This document shows, one piece after another, positions 54,448 to 63,509 of a stretch of 64,000 nt of DNA. The stretch spans positions 868,001 through 932,000 of the forward strand of contig NZ_JASCRY010000001.1 in the NCBI RefSeq assembly GCF_030010375.1, written 5' to 3'. Each line of letters starts with the position of its first letter. The first letter of the stretch is position 1. Below the pieces are notes generated by a model. That model ran no database searches, was not told the origin of the DNA, and saw nothing but the letters and a program-made list of their open reading frames with translations. A program made the translations under genes and the position numbers. This DNA is from Flavobacterium yafengii. Its GTDB lineage: Bacteria > Bacteroidota > Bacteroidia > Flavobacteriales > Flavobacteriaceae.

Positions 54448-55143
54448 TCAGTATACAATTTTTACAGATGGCGTATCGTTCGTATCGGTTCCATAATAAA
54501 ATATATATAAACTACCGTAAGTATAGATGCCGGCGCCATCTGGTCTGGTTTCTACAAAATAGTCATACTTGTTTGCTGAATTTTCTGAATAAGGTGTTAC
54601 TTCTTCCCATTGCAGGTTATTGTCCCTTTGAATATAAACTTTAAAAATACCTTGGGGCATTAAGAGATTGAAATCTTTTATTTCAATAGCGCTATACCAT
54701 GGGAAAATCCATTCTATATCTTTAAAAATTATCTCCTTTGGGTTTAGGGACATTTCACCCACAATAACTCTGGCTGTGTCTTTACCTGTCAAACCTTTCT
54801 TATTAGTAATTGTTAATTCAAATTCATAAATCCCTTTTTCCAGATTGCTTACCTTAGTTCTGAGTGAATTTGGACTTTCTAAAATATAGGTAGAAGGTCC
54901 AGATATTTTTTTCCAGACGAAGTTATCAATAGTTCCGCTATGTGAATAGCCCCCTGATAACCAGCAAAAATTTGTAGGCAATATTACCTGAATATCCCCG
55001 CCAGCAAATGAAATTGGCGCTGAGTTTTGTTGTTCTACGGTATTTATTGGTGAAACTCTAGGAAGAGTTTCTTCTGTACATCCATTATTGATGAGCAATG
55101 CTGCAATACAAAGTAAAAGCCCGTATAAATTAATTCTTTTCAT
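54448..55143 (-). CDS. PKD-type domain lipoprotein, duplicate copy 1
   Basis: A 231-residue lipoprotein with signal MKRINLYGLLLCIAALLINNGC (anchor Cys 22), a short spacer, and a PKD/REJ-like domain (FAGGDIQVILPTNFCWLSGG, KKISGPSTYILESPN, TITNKKGLTGKDTARVIVGE). The central domain is nearly identical to copy 2, whereas the spacer and the C-terminal 90 residues have drifted. Duplication followed by divergence of the exposed parts is a plausible reading. No partner gene is adjacent. Confidence 0.82.
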   Translation of the reverse strand: MKRINLYGLLLCIAALLINNGCTEETLPRVSPINTVEQQNSAPISFAGGDIQVILPTNFCWLSGGYSHSGTIDNFVWKKISGPSTYILESPNSLRTKVSNLEKGIYEFELTITNKKGLTGKDTARVIVGEMSLNPKEIIFKDIEWIFPWYSAIEIKDFNLLMPQGIFKVYIQRDNNLQWEEVTPYSENSANKYDYFVETRPDGAGIYTYGSLYIFYYGTDTNDTPSVKIVY

Positions 55144-55946
55144 AATAATAAGATTTAGATTTGTGTATGAAGTTCTAATTTCTATTAAATGTAGGTTGCT
55201 AATGTTGGGGTTTTCGATATTGGATTTAGTAGGTAAGTTAATTATTAATTTTAATAATTTTAAATTTTTTAAATTTCAAATATTTGATAATCAGGTGTTT
55301 GAAGTGAAAATAAACATAATAAATTTACCAAATATTTAGTGGAGTATTCTTAAAACTACATTAAAATTCCTCAATGAAGTGCTAAAATAAAAATTATAAA
55401 ATGAATAGGCTTTAGTCCTTTAAATTACAGGCTTTTTTTAGGACTAGACAACAACTTAAAATCTACTCAACTTCTTAGAATTATTACTTCTGAATATTTG
55501 CAGTTTTTATTTATTTTAATCACTAGTTGGTTTGAGTATAAGTAAAACTGTTTGCTGGTTCTATACTTCTTGCTGGAATACTCAAGTCGAATGTCGAATA
55601 GTGTCAGCAATTATAATAAAGAATCGCTTTTCGTTTTATTAAAGTGGTAAGCTTTTTCATTTTTGAAATTAATAAAAAGGCAAGAGATTTAATGGTGATG
55701 AAAATACGTATTTGCTAGGTTTATTAAAATAGACATTTTTATATTTTCTTTTAATTTTAATGAGATTTTATTCTTAATCCTTGTTGTGAAATTTACAGCC
55801 AATTTCTGTTCTACAAATAATGTGCTGCGGAAAAGTTTTTCTAGGAGTTATGTTCAAAAAAAAAGCAACTCTAATTGGGTTGCTTTTTTTCTTGTTGTTT
55901 ATTTATGATTTCTTTTGAACGTTACAATTTAAAAGAAAGATGAATT
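55144..55946. other. 803-base gene-free stretch
   Basis: The first 90 bases are the promoter-side flank of the duplicated lipoprotein unit. A stem TAGTCCT/AGGACTA with a 20-base loop is at 55413-55446, and a bidirectional terminator is at 55858-55892. The remainder is AT-rich without coding signal. It may be the decayed remains of a third gene, but no protein similarity is visible. Confidence 0.6.
55858..55892. terminator. terminator downstream of the SPOR-domain gene
   Basis: AAAAAAAGCAAC and GTTGCTTTTTTT flank a nine-base loop. On the minus strand it follows the SPOR-domain gene after about 55 bases. Confidence 0.87.
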
Positions 55947-56336
55947 TTATTTGTTAGGTTTTATTAGAAGTACATTGCTGTGGCTTTTTTTAATTTCGAT
56001 AAGATTTCGTTCGGCTTCAATTCGTGTTTTGAAATTCCCGACCCAAACCTTGTAATTTGGTGTGAAGAAAATTATAGTACCGTCTATGTCTCTAAATTCT
56101 TGCTTGAAATCATTTAACGTTTTTTTTGCTTTTTCGCTGTCTCCACTAAAAATTTGAATTTTATAATAGTCATTTACAGTGTTTGAAACATTTGTTTTTC
56201 TCTTTTCATTCAATAATTGTTCAAATTTGGAGTCTTGACTTACTCTAATGTTTCCGTCTTGAGCGTTTACATTACAATAGGAAATAAATAAGGTAAGAGA
56301 GATAAAAAATGCTTTTCTAGGGGCTAAAATTCTCAT
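55947..56336 (-). CDS. SPOR-domain periplasmic protein
   Basis: A 129-residue exported protein: signal peptide MRILAPRKAFFISLTLFIS..NVNAQ, then a short linker and a C-terminal SPOR domain (about residues 55-128, YYKIQIFSGDSEKAKKTLND through NYKVWVGNFKTRIEAERNL). SPOR domains bind denuded peptidoglycan at division sites. The ATG at 56336 is chosen over a TTG at 56357 because it starts the signal peptide. It is divergent from the act operon. Confidence 0.88.
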   Translation of the reverse strand: MRILAPRKAFFISLTLFISYCNVNAQDGNIRVSQDSKFEQLLNEKRKTNVSNTVNDYYKIQIFSGDSEKAKKTLNDFKQEFRDIDGTIIFFTPNYKVWVGNFKTRIEAERNLIEIKKSHSNVLLIKPNK

Positions 56337-56551
56337 AATGTGATTGTTTTTGTGCAAAAGTAATATTTAATGACTGATAGCAAATACTAAATGTTATTTA
56401 GAATTAATATAAATTGAAATTAAGACTATTTTAAGGTTTTGAGAATAGTTCTTAAGTCGTATTTTTGTCCAAGTTTTTAAATAAAGGATCAGTTTTTATA
56501 ATTCAATTAGAAAAAACTGTGCCAATTTTTAGTAGATAATCATTATACTAT

Positions 56552-57883
56552 ATGAAAAAGGTGGGTAACCATAATTCGATCTCAAGGAAATTATTTTTTA
56601 GCATAGCTTTGATGCTATCTATTTCCTTTACTTCATTTGCTCAAGAAGCTACTCCTGCGGCCGATGCTGCAGCTCCAGATGCTTCAGCTACTTCGCAAAG
56701 TACAGACCCAGTAAAGGGTAAAGAGCTTTTTAATGCAAACTGTGCGGCATGTCACAAACTTGATGCTAAAGCAACAGGTCCTGCTCTTAGAGGTGTGTCT
56801 GCTAAATATGATGCTGTATGGCTTCATAAGTGGGTTCGTAATAGTTCAGACTTAATTAAATCTGGCGATGCTCAAGCTGTAAAAGTGTTTGAAGAAAACA
56901 ATAAGGCTGTAATGTCTGCTTTTCCTCAATTATCAGATGCGGATATTGATAATATCATTGCTTATACTTCAGAGCCTAAAGCTGAAGTTGCTGCTCCAGC
57001 GCCTGGAGGTGAAGTTCCTGGCAAGCCGGCTGTAGATAGCGGTATTTCAAACAATATCATATTAGGTGCTTTGGCACTTGTTATGATTATTTTGGTTGTG
57101 ATGTTGTTTTTGGTAAACAAGGTTTTATCTAAAGTAGCAAAAGCAAACGGTATCGAGACGGCTCCAAAAACTCCAACAACTCCTATCTGGAAAGCATTTG
57201 CTAGAAACCAATTTTTGGTTTTAGTTACGGCAATATTCTTGCTTTTGGCGAGTGCTTATTTTGTGTATGGATTTTTAATGCAAGTTGGTGTTGATCAGGA
57301 TTACGCTCCGATTCAGCCAATTCATTATTCACACAAAATACATGCTGGTGATAATGAAATCAATTGTAAGTATTGTCACTCTGCTGCTAGAGTTAGTAAA
57401 AATGCTGGAATTCCTTCTTTGAATGTTTGTATGAACTGTCATAAGAATATTGCTGAAGTTGCTGAAACTACTGCTACTCCAGAGTACAGTAAAGCATTCT
57501 ATGATGAGCAAATCCAAAAATTATATACTGCGGTTGGTTGGGATAAAACAACTCAAAGTTATACTGGAAAAACGCAGCCTGTAAAATGGGTTCGTATTCA
57601 TAATTTACCTGACTTTGTTTATTTCAATCACTCTCAACACGTAACTGTTGCCGGAATCGAATGTCAAACGTGTCACGGTCCAGTTCAAGAGTATGAAATT
57701 CAAAAACAATTTGCTCCATTAACAATGGGTTGGTGTATAGATTGCCATAGAAAAACGGATGTTAAAATGGAAGGCAATGAATACTACACTAAAATTCATG
57801 ATGAACTTTCTAAGAAATACGGTGTAGACAAATTGACTGCAGCGCAAATGGGAGGTTTAGAATGTGGTAAATGCCACTATTAA
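56552..57883 (+). CDS. actA: alternative complex III subunit ActA (multiheme cytochrome c)
   Basis: A 443-residue cytochrome of the quinol:cytochrome c oxidoreductase ACIII. It has six CxxCH heme sites. One (CAACH, residues 64-68) is in an N-terminal class I cytochrome c domain, and five (CKYCH, CMNCH, CQTCH, CIDCH, CGKCH) are in the C-terminal half. Two membrane segments lie between them (about residues 169-189 and 223-245). A signal peptide ending in SFAQ leads the protein. ActA passes electrons from quinol oxidation toward cytochrome oxidase. It is the first gene of the act operon. Confidence 0.95.
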   Translation: MKKVGNHNSISRKLFFSIALMLSISFTSFAQEATPAADAAAPDASATSQSTDPVKGKELFNANCAACHKLDAKATGPALRGVSAKYDAVWLHKWVRNSSDLIKSGDAQAVKVFEENNKAVMSAFPQLSDADIDNIIAYTSEPKAEVAAPAPGGEVPGKPAVDSGISNNIILGALALVMIILVVMLFLVNKVLSKVAKANGIETAPKTPTTPIWKAFARNQFLVLVTAIFLLLASAYFVYGFLMQVGVDQDYAPIQPIHYSHKIHAGDNEINCKYCHSAARVSKNAGIPSLNVCMNCHKNIAEVAETTATPEYSKAFYDEQIQKLYTAVGWDKTTQSYTGKTQPVKWVRIHNLPDFVYFNHSQHVTVAGIECQTCHGPVQEYEIQKQFAPLTMGWCIDCHRKTDVKMEGNEYYTKIHDELSKKYGVDKLTAAQMGGLECGKCHY

Positions 57884-57912
57884 TCAAATTATTAAGATTT
57901 TAATATTTATAT

Positions 57913-60900
57913 ATGTCATCAAACAAAAAATACTGGAAAAGTGTTGAAGAACTAGACAAAAATAGTTCTATTGTTGAGGCGCTTAGAAATAACGAATTTG
58001 TTGAAGAAATTCCTACTGATGAATTTTTAGGAAATAATGACGCTTTGTCATCTTCATCAACATCACGTCGTGATTTTTTAAAGTACGTTGGTTTTAGTAC
58101 TGCAGCGGCTACGCTTGCAGCTTGCGAAGGTCCTGTGAACAAGTCAATACCTTATGTGCTTCAGCCAGAACAAATCATTCCTGGAGTTGCGGATTATTAT
58201 GCAACTTCTGTTTTTGATGGATTTGATTTTGCTAATCTTTTGGTAAAAACTCGTGAAGGGCGTCCTATTAAAATAGATAATAATACTATTGCTGGAGCTA
58301 AGTTTAGTGCTAATGCAAGAGTTCATGCGTCTATTTTATCTTTATATGATAGTATGCGTTTGAAAGAACCAAAAATTGAAGGTAAAAATTCAACTTGGTC
58401 TACTGTTGATGCTAAAATTAAATCAAGTATAGCTGATGCTACTGCAAAAGGCGGTCAAGTGGTGCTTTTAACAAACACTTTGGCTAGCCCGTCAACTGAA
58501 AAATTGATTGCTGAGTTTATCGGTAAAAATCCAAACGCTAAACATGTTGTTTATGACGCTGTATCTGAATCTGAAGCATTAGATGCTTTTGAAACGGTAT
58601 ATGGGGAAAGAGCTTTGGTAGATTATGATTTTTCTAAAGCGTCACTTATAGTTTCTGTTGGAGCTGATTTCCTTGGAGATTGGCAAGGTGGAGGATTTGA
58701 TTCAGGTTATGCTAAAGGAAGAATTCCTAAAGCAGGAAAGATGTCTCGTCATTTCCAATTAGAAGCAAATATGACTTTGTCTGGTGCTGCTGCTGATAAG
58801 CGTTTACCAATGTCTACGGCTAATCAAAAACAAGCATTAGTACACATATATAATATTGTAGCTGGTTCTTCTGTTGCTGTAAGTTTAGAAGATAAATTTA
58901 AAGCAGAAGTTACAAAAGCAGCTCAACAATTGAAAGCTGCTGGTTCAAAAGGAGTTTTGGTATCTGGTATTCAAGATAAAAATGCTCAATTGTTAGTTTT
59001 GGCTATCAACCAAGTGCTGGCAAGTGAAGCTTTCAGTACTTCTGGAGTTAGACAAATCAGAAAAGGATCTGATGCAAAAGTTACTCAGTTAATCAATGAT
59101 ATGAAAGCGGGAAGCGTTCATACTTTGATCATGAGTGGTGTTAATCCAGTGTATACTTTAGCAGATAGTGCTTCTTTTGTTGAAGGACTTAAAAAAGTAA
59201 AAACATCAGTGGCATTTTCTTTAAAAGAAGATGAAACTGCTTTAGTAAGTACTATTGCGGCTGCTGTTCCTCATTATTTAGAATCATGGAATGATGTAAG
59301 TATCACAAAAGGAACTTACGGAATTACTCAACCGGCTATTCGTCCTCTTTTTGTTACAAAACAATTTCAAGATGTCTTGTTATCTTTAAATGGATTGACA
59401 GGCACATTCTACGATTATATTAAGGCTAACGCATCAACAATAATAACTGGTTCTTCTTGGAATAAAGTGTTGCATGATGGTGTTTATGTTGGAGTTATCC
59501 CAGCGGTATCTGCGGGTTCTGCTGATTATAGTGCTGCTGCAAATGCTTTAGCAAAATCAAAAGCTTCTCAAGGATTAGAACTTGTTTTATATACTAAAAC
59601 AGGTATGGGAGATGGACAGCAAGCGAATAACCCTTGGTTACAAGAGTTTCCAGATCCAATTACAAGAGTATCTTGGGATAATTATGTTACTGTTTCGAAT
59701 GCAGATGCTAAGAAATACGAACTTTCTAATGAAATCGTTGCAAATGGTGGATTAAACGGAAGTTATGCTACTATTACTACTGCCGATGGAGCTAAATTAG
59801 AAAATGTTCCGGTAATAGTTCAGCCAGGTCAAGCTGTTGGAACTATTGGTCTAGCATTAGGTTACGGTCGTAAAGCGGCTTTGAAAGAAGAAATGATGGT
59901 GGGTTTAAATGCCTACTCTTTATATAAAGGTTTTGATAATGTACAGTCTGTAACATTGGCGAAAGCTGGAGGAGAACATGAGTTTGCTTGTGTTCAAGGT
60001 CAGAAAACATTAATGGGAAGAGGCGATATTATAAAAGAAACTTCTTTAGAGATTTTCAATACAAAAGATGCTAAAGAGTGGAATGAACAACCAATGGTTT
60101 CATTGGATCATAAACTGGTTGAGGCAACTAAAGTAGATTTATGGGATTCTTTTGACCGTTCAACAGGTCATCACTTTAATCTTTCTATTGACTTGAACGC
60201 TTGTACCGGTTGTGGTGCTTGTGTGATTGCTTGTCATGCTGAAAATAACGTTCCTGTTGTTGGAAAATCAGAAGTTAGAAGAAGTCGTGATATGCACTGG
60301 TTGCGTATTGACAGATATTATTCTTCTGAAAGTACTTTTGAAGGGGATAACGAAAGAAAAGAAAATATTGCAGGTTTATCAAGTTCATTGTCTACATTTA
60401 ATGAAATGGAAAAAGCTGGGGATAACCCACAAGTATCTTTTCAACCTGTAATGTGTCAACATTGTAATCATGCACCTTGTGAAACGGTTTGTCCAGTTGC
60501 TGCAACTTCACACTCTCGTCAAGGTCAAAACCATATGGCTTATAACAGATGTGTTGGAACGCGTTATTGCGCTAACAACTGTCCGTATAAAGTGCGTCGT
60601 TTTAACTGGTTCTTGTACAACAAAAACAGTGAATTCGATTATCATATGAATGACGATTTAGGACGTATGGTATTGAATCCAGATGTTAATGTTCGTTCTC
60701 GTGGAGTTATGGAGAAATGTTCAATGTGTATTCAAATGACACAAGCGACAATTTTGAAAGCAAAAAGAGAAGGAAGAGCAATCGTTGATGGTGAATTCCA
60801 AACTGCATGTTCAAATGCTTGTTCTACTGGAGCAATGATTTTTGGAGATGTAAATGATAAAGAAGCGGAAGTGACTAAATTAGCTGCTGACGAAAGAATG

Positions 60901-60969
60901 TATCATTTATTGGAGCATGTTGGAACAAAACCAAATGTGATTTACCATGTTAAAGTTAGAAATACCTAG
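57913..60969 (+). CDS. actB: alternative complex III subunit ActB (molybdopterin-like, iron-sulfur)
   Basis: A 1018-residue periplasm-facing subunit. A twin-arginine type signal (SRRDFLKYVGFSTAAATLAAC) ends at a possible lipidation cysteine. The long middle part is a molybdopterin-oxidoreductase-like domain that in ACIII carries no molybdenum. The last 270 residues are an iron-sulfur domain with four cysteine groups: CTGCGACVIAC, CQHCNHAPCETVCP, CVGTRYCANNCP, and CSMC with ACSNAC. It lies 29 bases after actA and 38 before actC. Confidence 0.96.
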   Translation: MSSNKKYWKSVEELDKNSSIVEALRNNEFVEEIPTDEFLGNNDALSSSSTSRRDFLKYVGFSTAAATLAACEGPVNKSIPYVLQPEQIIPGVADYYATSVFDGFDFANLLVKTREGRPIKIDNNTIAGAKFSANARVHASILSLYDSMRLKEPKIEGKNSTWSTVDAKIKSSIADATAKGGQVVLLTNTLASPSTEKLIAEFIGKNPNAKHVVYDAVSESEALDAFETVYGERALVDYDFSKASLIVSVGADFLGDWQGGGFDSGYAKGRIPKAGKMSRHFQLEANMTLSGAAADKRLPMSTANQKQALVHIYNIVAGSSVAVSLEDKFKAEVTKAAQQLKAAGSKGVLVSGIQDKNAQLLVLAINQVLASEAFSTSGVRQIRKGSDAKVTQLINDMKAGSVHTLIMSGVNPVYTLADSASFVEGLKKVKTSVAFSLKEDETALVSTIAAAVPHYLESWNDVSITKGTYGITQPAIRPLFVTKQFQDVLLSLNGLTGTFYDYIKANASTIITGSSWNKVLHDGVYVGVIPAVSAGSADYSAAANALAKSKASQGLELVLYTKTGMGDGQQANNPWLQEFPDPITRVSWDNYVTVSNADAKKYELSNEIVANGGLNGSYATITTADGAKLENVPVIVQPGQAVGTIGLALGYGRKAALKEEMMVGLNAYSLYKGFDNVQSVTLAKAGGEHEFACVQGQKTLMGRGDIIKETSLEIFNTKDAKEWNEQPMVSLDHKLVEATKVDLWDSFDRSTGHHFNLSIDLNACTGCGACVIACHAENNVPVVGKSEVRRSRDMHWLRIDRYYSSESTFEGDNERKENIAGLSSSLSTFNEMEKAGDNPQVSFQPVMCQHCNHAPCETVCPVAATSHSRQGQNHMAYNRCVGTRYCANNCPYKVRRFNWFLYNKNSEFDYHMNDDLGRMVLNPDVNVRSRGVMEKCSMCIQMTQATILKAKREGRAIVDGEFQTACSNACSTGAMIFGDVNDKEAEVTKLAADERMYHLLEHVGTKPNVIYHVKVRNT

Positions 60970-61007
60970 TACAAAAAATAATTAATTAAGAATCAATATA
61001 AAGGATT

Positions 61008-62411
61008 ATGTCGTCTCACTACGAAGCAACCATTAGAAAACCCTTAGTTATAGGTGATAAAACTTATCACGATGTAACTGTAGATGTAGCTGCGCCTGTT
61101 GAAGGTAAAGCAAACAAACATTGGTGGATTGTATTTTCAATCGCATTAATAGCCTTCCTTTGGGGACTTGGCTGTATAATTTACACCGTATCTACAGGTA
61201 TTGGAACATGGGGGTTAAATAAAACTGTAGGATGGGCTTGGGATATCACGAACTTTGTTTGGTGGGTTGGTATTGGTCACGCAGGAACACTTATTTCGGC
61301 GGTATTATTACTTTTCCGTCAACGTTGGAGAATGGCAATTAACCGTTCTGCAGAAGCAATGACAATTTTCTCTGTTATTCAAGCAGGTTTATTTCCAATC
61401 ATTCACATGGGACGTCCATGGTTAGCGTATTGGGTTTTACCAATTCCGAATCAGTTTGGTTCTCTTTGGGTAAACTTTAACTCACCCTTACTTTGGGACG
61501 TATTTGCAATTTCTACGTATCTTTCTGTTTCATTAGTATTTTGGTGGACTGGTTTATTACCTGATTTTGCGATGTTACGTGATAGAGCTATTACTCCTTT
61601 TAATAAAAGAATATATTCTATATTAAGTTTTGGATGGAGCGGTAGAGCAAAAGACTGGCAACGTTTTGAAGAAGTATCTTTGGTACTTGCAGGTTTAGCT
61701 ACTCCACTTGTACTTTCAGTGCATACTATTGTATCAATGGACTTTGCTACATCTGTTATTCCAGGGTGGCATACTACAATTTTCCCTCCGTACTTTGTTG
61801 CTGGAGCGGTTTTCTCAGGATTTGCAATGGTAAACACGTTGCTTATCATTATGAGAAAAGTTTCTAATCTAGAAGCTTATATCACGGTTCAACACATTGA
61901 GTTGATGAATATCGTTATCATGATTACGGGATCTATTGTTGGGGTTGCCTACATAACTGAATTATTTGTTGCATGGTATTCTGGTGTAGAGTACGAACAA
62001 TATGCTTTCTTGAATAGAGCTACCGGACCTTACTGGTGGGCATATTGGTCAATGATGACTTGTAATGTTTTTTCTCCGCAATTCATGTGGTTCAAAAAAT
62101 TAAGAACAAGTATCATGTTCTCGTTTATAATTTCGATAGTTGTAAATATTGGAATGTGGTTTGAGAGATTTGTAATTATCGTAACTTCGTTACACAGAGA
62201 TTATTTACCTTCTTCTTGGACAATGTTTTCACCTACATTTGTTGATATTGGAATTTTCATTGGAACAATAGGTTTCTTCTTTGTATTGTTCTTATTGTAT
62301 TCAAGAACATTCCCTGTAATTGCACAAGCAGAGGTAAAAACAATTTTGAAAGGAACTGGAGATAATTACAAAAGAGAAAGAGAAGCAAATAAAGATTCAC
62401 ATCATGAGTAA
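61008..62411 (+). CDS. actC: alternative complex III subunit ActC (NrfD/PsrC-like)
   Basis: A 467-residue integral membrane protein of the NrfD/PsrC type with about ten membrane segments, including IVFSIALIAFLWGLGCIIYT, FVWWVGIGHAGTLISAVLLL and FPIIHMGRPWLAYWVLP. It forms a quinone-binding part of ACIII and faces ActB on the periplasmic side. It overlaps actD by eight bases, which points to coupled translation. Confidence 0.95.
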   Translation: MSSHYEATIRKPLVIGDKTYHDVTVDVAAPVEGKANKHWWIVFSIALIAFLWGLGCIIYTVSTGIGTWGLNKTVGWAWDITNFVWWVGIGHAGTLISAVLLLFRQRWRMAINRSAEAMTIFSVIQAGLFPIIHMGRPWLAYWVLPIPNQFGSLWVNFNSPLLWDVFAISTYLSVSLVFWWTGLLPDFAMLRDRAITPFNKRIYSILSFGWSGRAKDWQRFEEVSLVLAGLATPLVLSVHTIVSMDFATSVIPGWHTTIFPPYFVAGAVFSGFAMVNTLLIIMRKVSNLEAYITVQHIELMNIVIMITGSIVGVAYITELFVAWYSGVEYEQYAFLNRATGPYWWAYWSMMTCNVFSPQFMWFKKLRTSIMFSFIISIVVNIGMWFERFVIIVTSLHRDYLPSSWTMFSPTFVDIGIFIGTIGFFFVLFLLYSRTFPVIAQAEVKTILKGTGDNYKREREANKDSHHE

Positions 62412-62928
62412 TAAAGTAATATACGCCATTTATAATGACGATGATATATTGATGGATGCGGTTAAAAAAACCAGAGCAGCTCATCATCATATTGAAGAAG
62501 TTTTTACTCCATTCCCGGTACACGGTTTGGATAAAGCTATGGGAATTGCACCTACAAGATTAGCTATTTGTGCTTTTCTTTATGGTTGTGTCGGAATCTC
62601 GGTAGCAACAGCTATGATGAATTATATCATGATTCAGGATTGGCCACAAGATATTGGTGGAAAGCCAAGTTTTAGTTATATTGAAAACATGCCGGCTTTC
62701 GTGCCAATTATGTTTGAACTTACGGTGTTTTTTGCAGCTCACTTAATGGTTATTACTTTTTATATGAGAAGTAAATTATGGCCTTTCAAAGAAGCAGAGA
62801 ATCCAGATGTAAGAACTACAGATGACCATTTTCTAATGGAAGTTGCTGTAAACGATAATGAAGAAGAATTAGTTTCTTTTTTCCAAAGCACGGGAGCTGT
62901 AGAAGTTAAAGTAATAGAAAAGCATTAA
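62404..62928 (+). CDS. actD: alternative complex III subunit ActD (DUF3341)
   Basis: A 174-residue protein with two membrane segments (about residues 54-76 and 98-120) and the DUF3341 pattern (YNDDDILMDAVKKTRAAHHH, FTPFPVHGLDKAMGI, PSFSYIENMPAFVPIMFELT). In ACIII it supports the membrane core; it carries no cofactor. It starts inside the end of actC and lies eight bases before actE. Confidence 0.95.
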   Translation: MSNKVIYAIYNDDDILMDAVKKTRAAHHHIEEVFTPFPVHGLDKAMGIAPTRLAICAFLYGCVGISVATAMMNYIMIQDWPQDIGGKPSFSYIENMPAFVPIMFELTVFFAAHLMVITFYMRSKLWPFKEAENPDVRTTDDHFLMEVAVNDNEEELVSFFQSTGAVEVKVIEKH

Positions 62929-62936
62929 TTATAGAT

Positions 62937-63482
62937 ATGAAAAGCGTATATAAAATAACACTTTTATTTGGCATAACTATTTTAGTTTCATCTTGCCATA
63001 ATAATGCGGCACCAAACTATCAGTATTTTCCAAATATGTACGAATCAGTAGGTTATGAAACTTATTCTGAATCGAATGCATTTAAAAATGGTAAAGAAGG
63101 TCAACTTCCAGCTGAAGGAACTATTAACAGAGGATTTGAGCCTTTTGAATATGAAAATTCAACTGCTGGATATGAGTTAGCAAAAGCAAATCTTAGATCC
63201 CCTTTAGATTCTTTAAGCAGAGACTCTGAGAAAGGCGCAGCTCTTTTTGAAATTTATTGTGTCAGTTGTCATGGTGCTTCTGGAAACGGTAAAGGAAAGC
63301 TTGTAGAAAGAGAAAAATTTCTGGGTGTACCAAGTTATGCAGATAGAGTTATCACTGAAGGAAGTATTTTTCATGTTATAACTTATGGTTTAAATTCAAT
63401 GGGTTCACATGCTAACCAGTTGAGTGCCCATGAACGTTGGTTGGTTACTGACTATGTTCTAAAACTAAAAAGCGAATTATAA
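62937..63482 (+). CDS. actE: alternative complex III subunit ActE (monoheme cytochrome c lipoprotein)
   Basis: A 181-residue lipoprotein with signal MKSVYKITLLFGITILVSSC. A class I cytochrome c domain occupies the C-terminal half with one heme site (CVSCH in FEIYCVSCHGASGNGKGKLV). The axial Met is probably the one in YGLNSMGSHANQLS. It accepts electrons within ACIII. It is followed 27 bases later by actF. Confidence 0.94.
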   Translation: MKSVYKITLLFGITILVSSCHNNAAPNYQYFPNMYESVGYETYSESNAFKNGKEGQLPAEGTINRGFEPFEYENSTAGYELAKANLRSPLDSLSRDSEKGAALFEIYCVSCHGASGNGKGKLVEREKFLGVPSYADRVITEGSIFHVITYGLNSMGSHANQLSAHERWLVTDYVLKLKSEL

Positions 63483-63509
63483 TTGTTGAACAAACTGATC
63501 GTAATAGAT

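Larger units (their letters stand above)
53557..55236 (-). repeat. tandem duplication of a lipoprotein gene with flanks (unit about 874 bases)
   Basis: The two coding copies start 874 bases apart. Upstream of each lies the same block (ATAATAATAAGATTTAG, CTAATTTCTATTAAATGTAG, ATGTTGGGGTTTTCGATA, read on the plus strand). Downstream of each lies a related CTTTAAAAA..TTTCAGTAxACAATTTTTA block. The unit thus includes promoter and terminator regions. Confidence 0.8.

Noticed and set aside
55144..55946. RNA gene or broken gene in the 803-base gap
   Set aside because: Only short stems and a terminator can be seen. No cloverleaf, conserved RNA core or protein-like frame supports a call.
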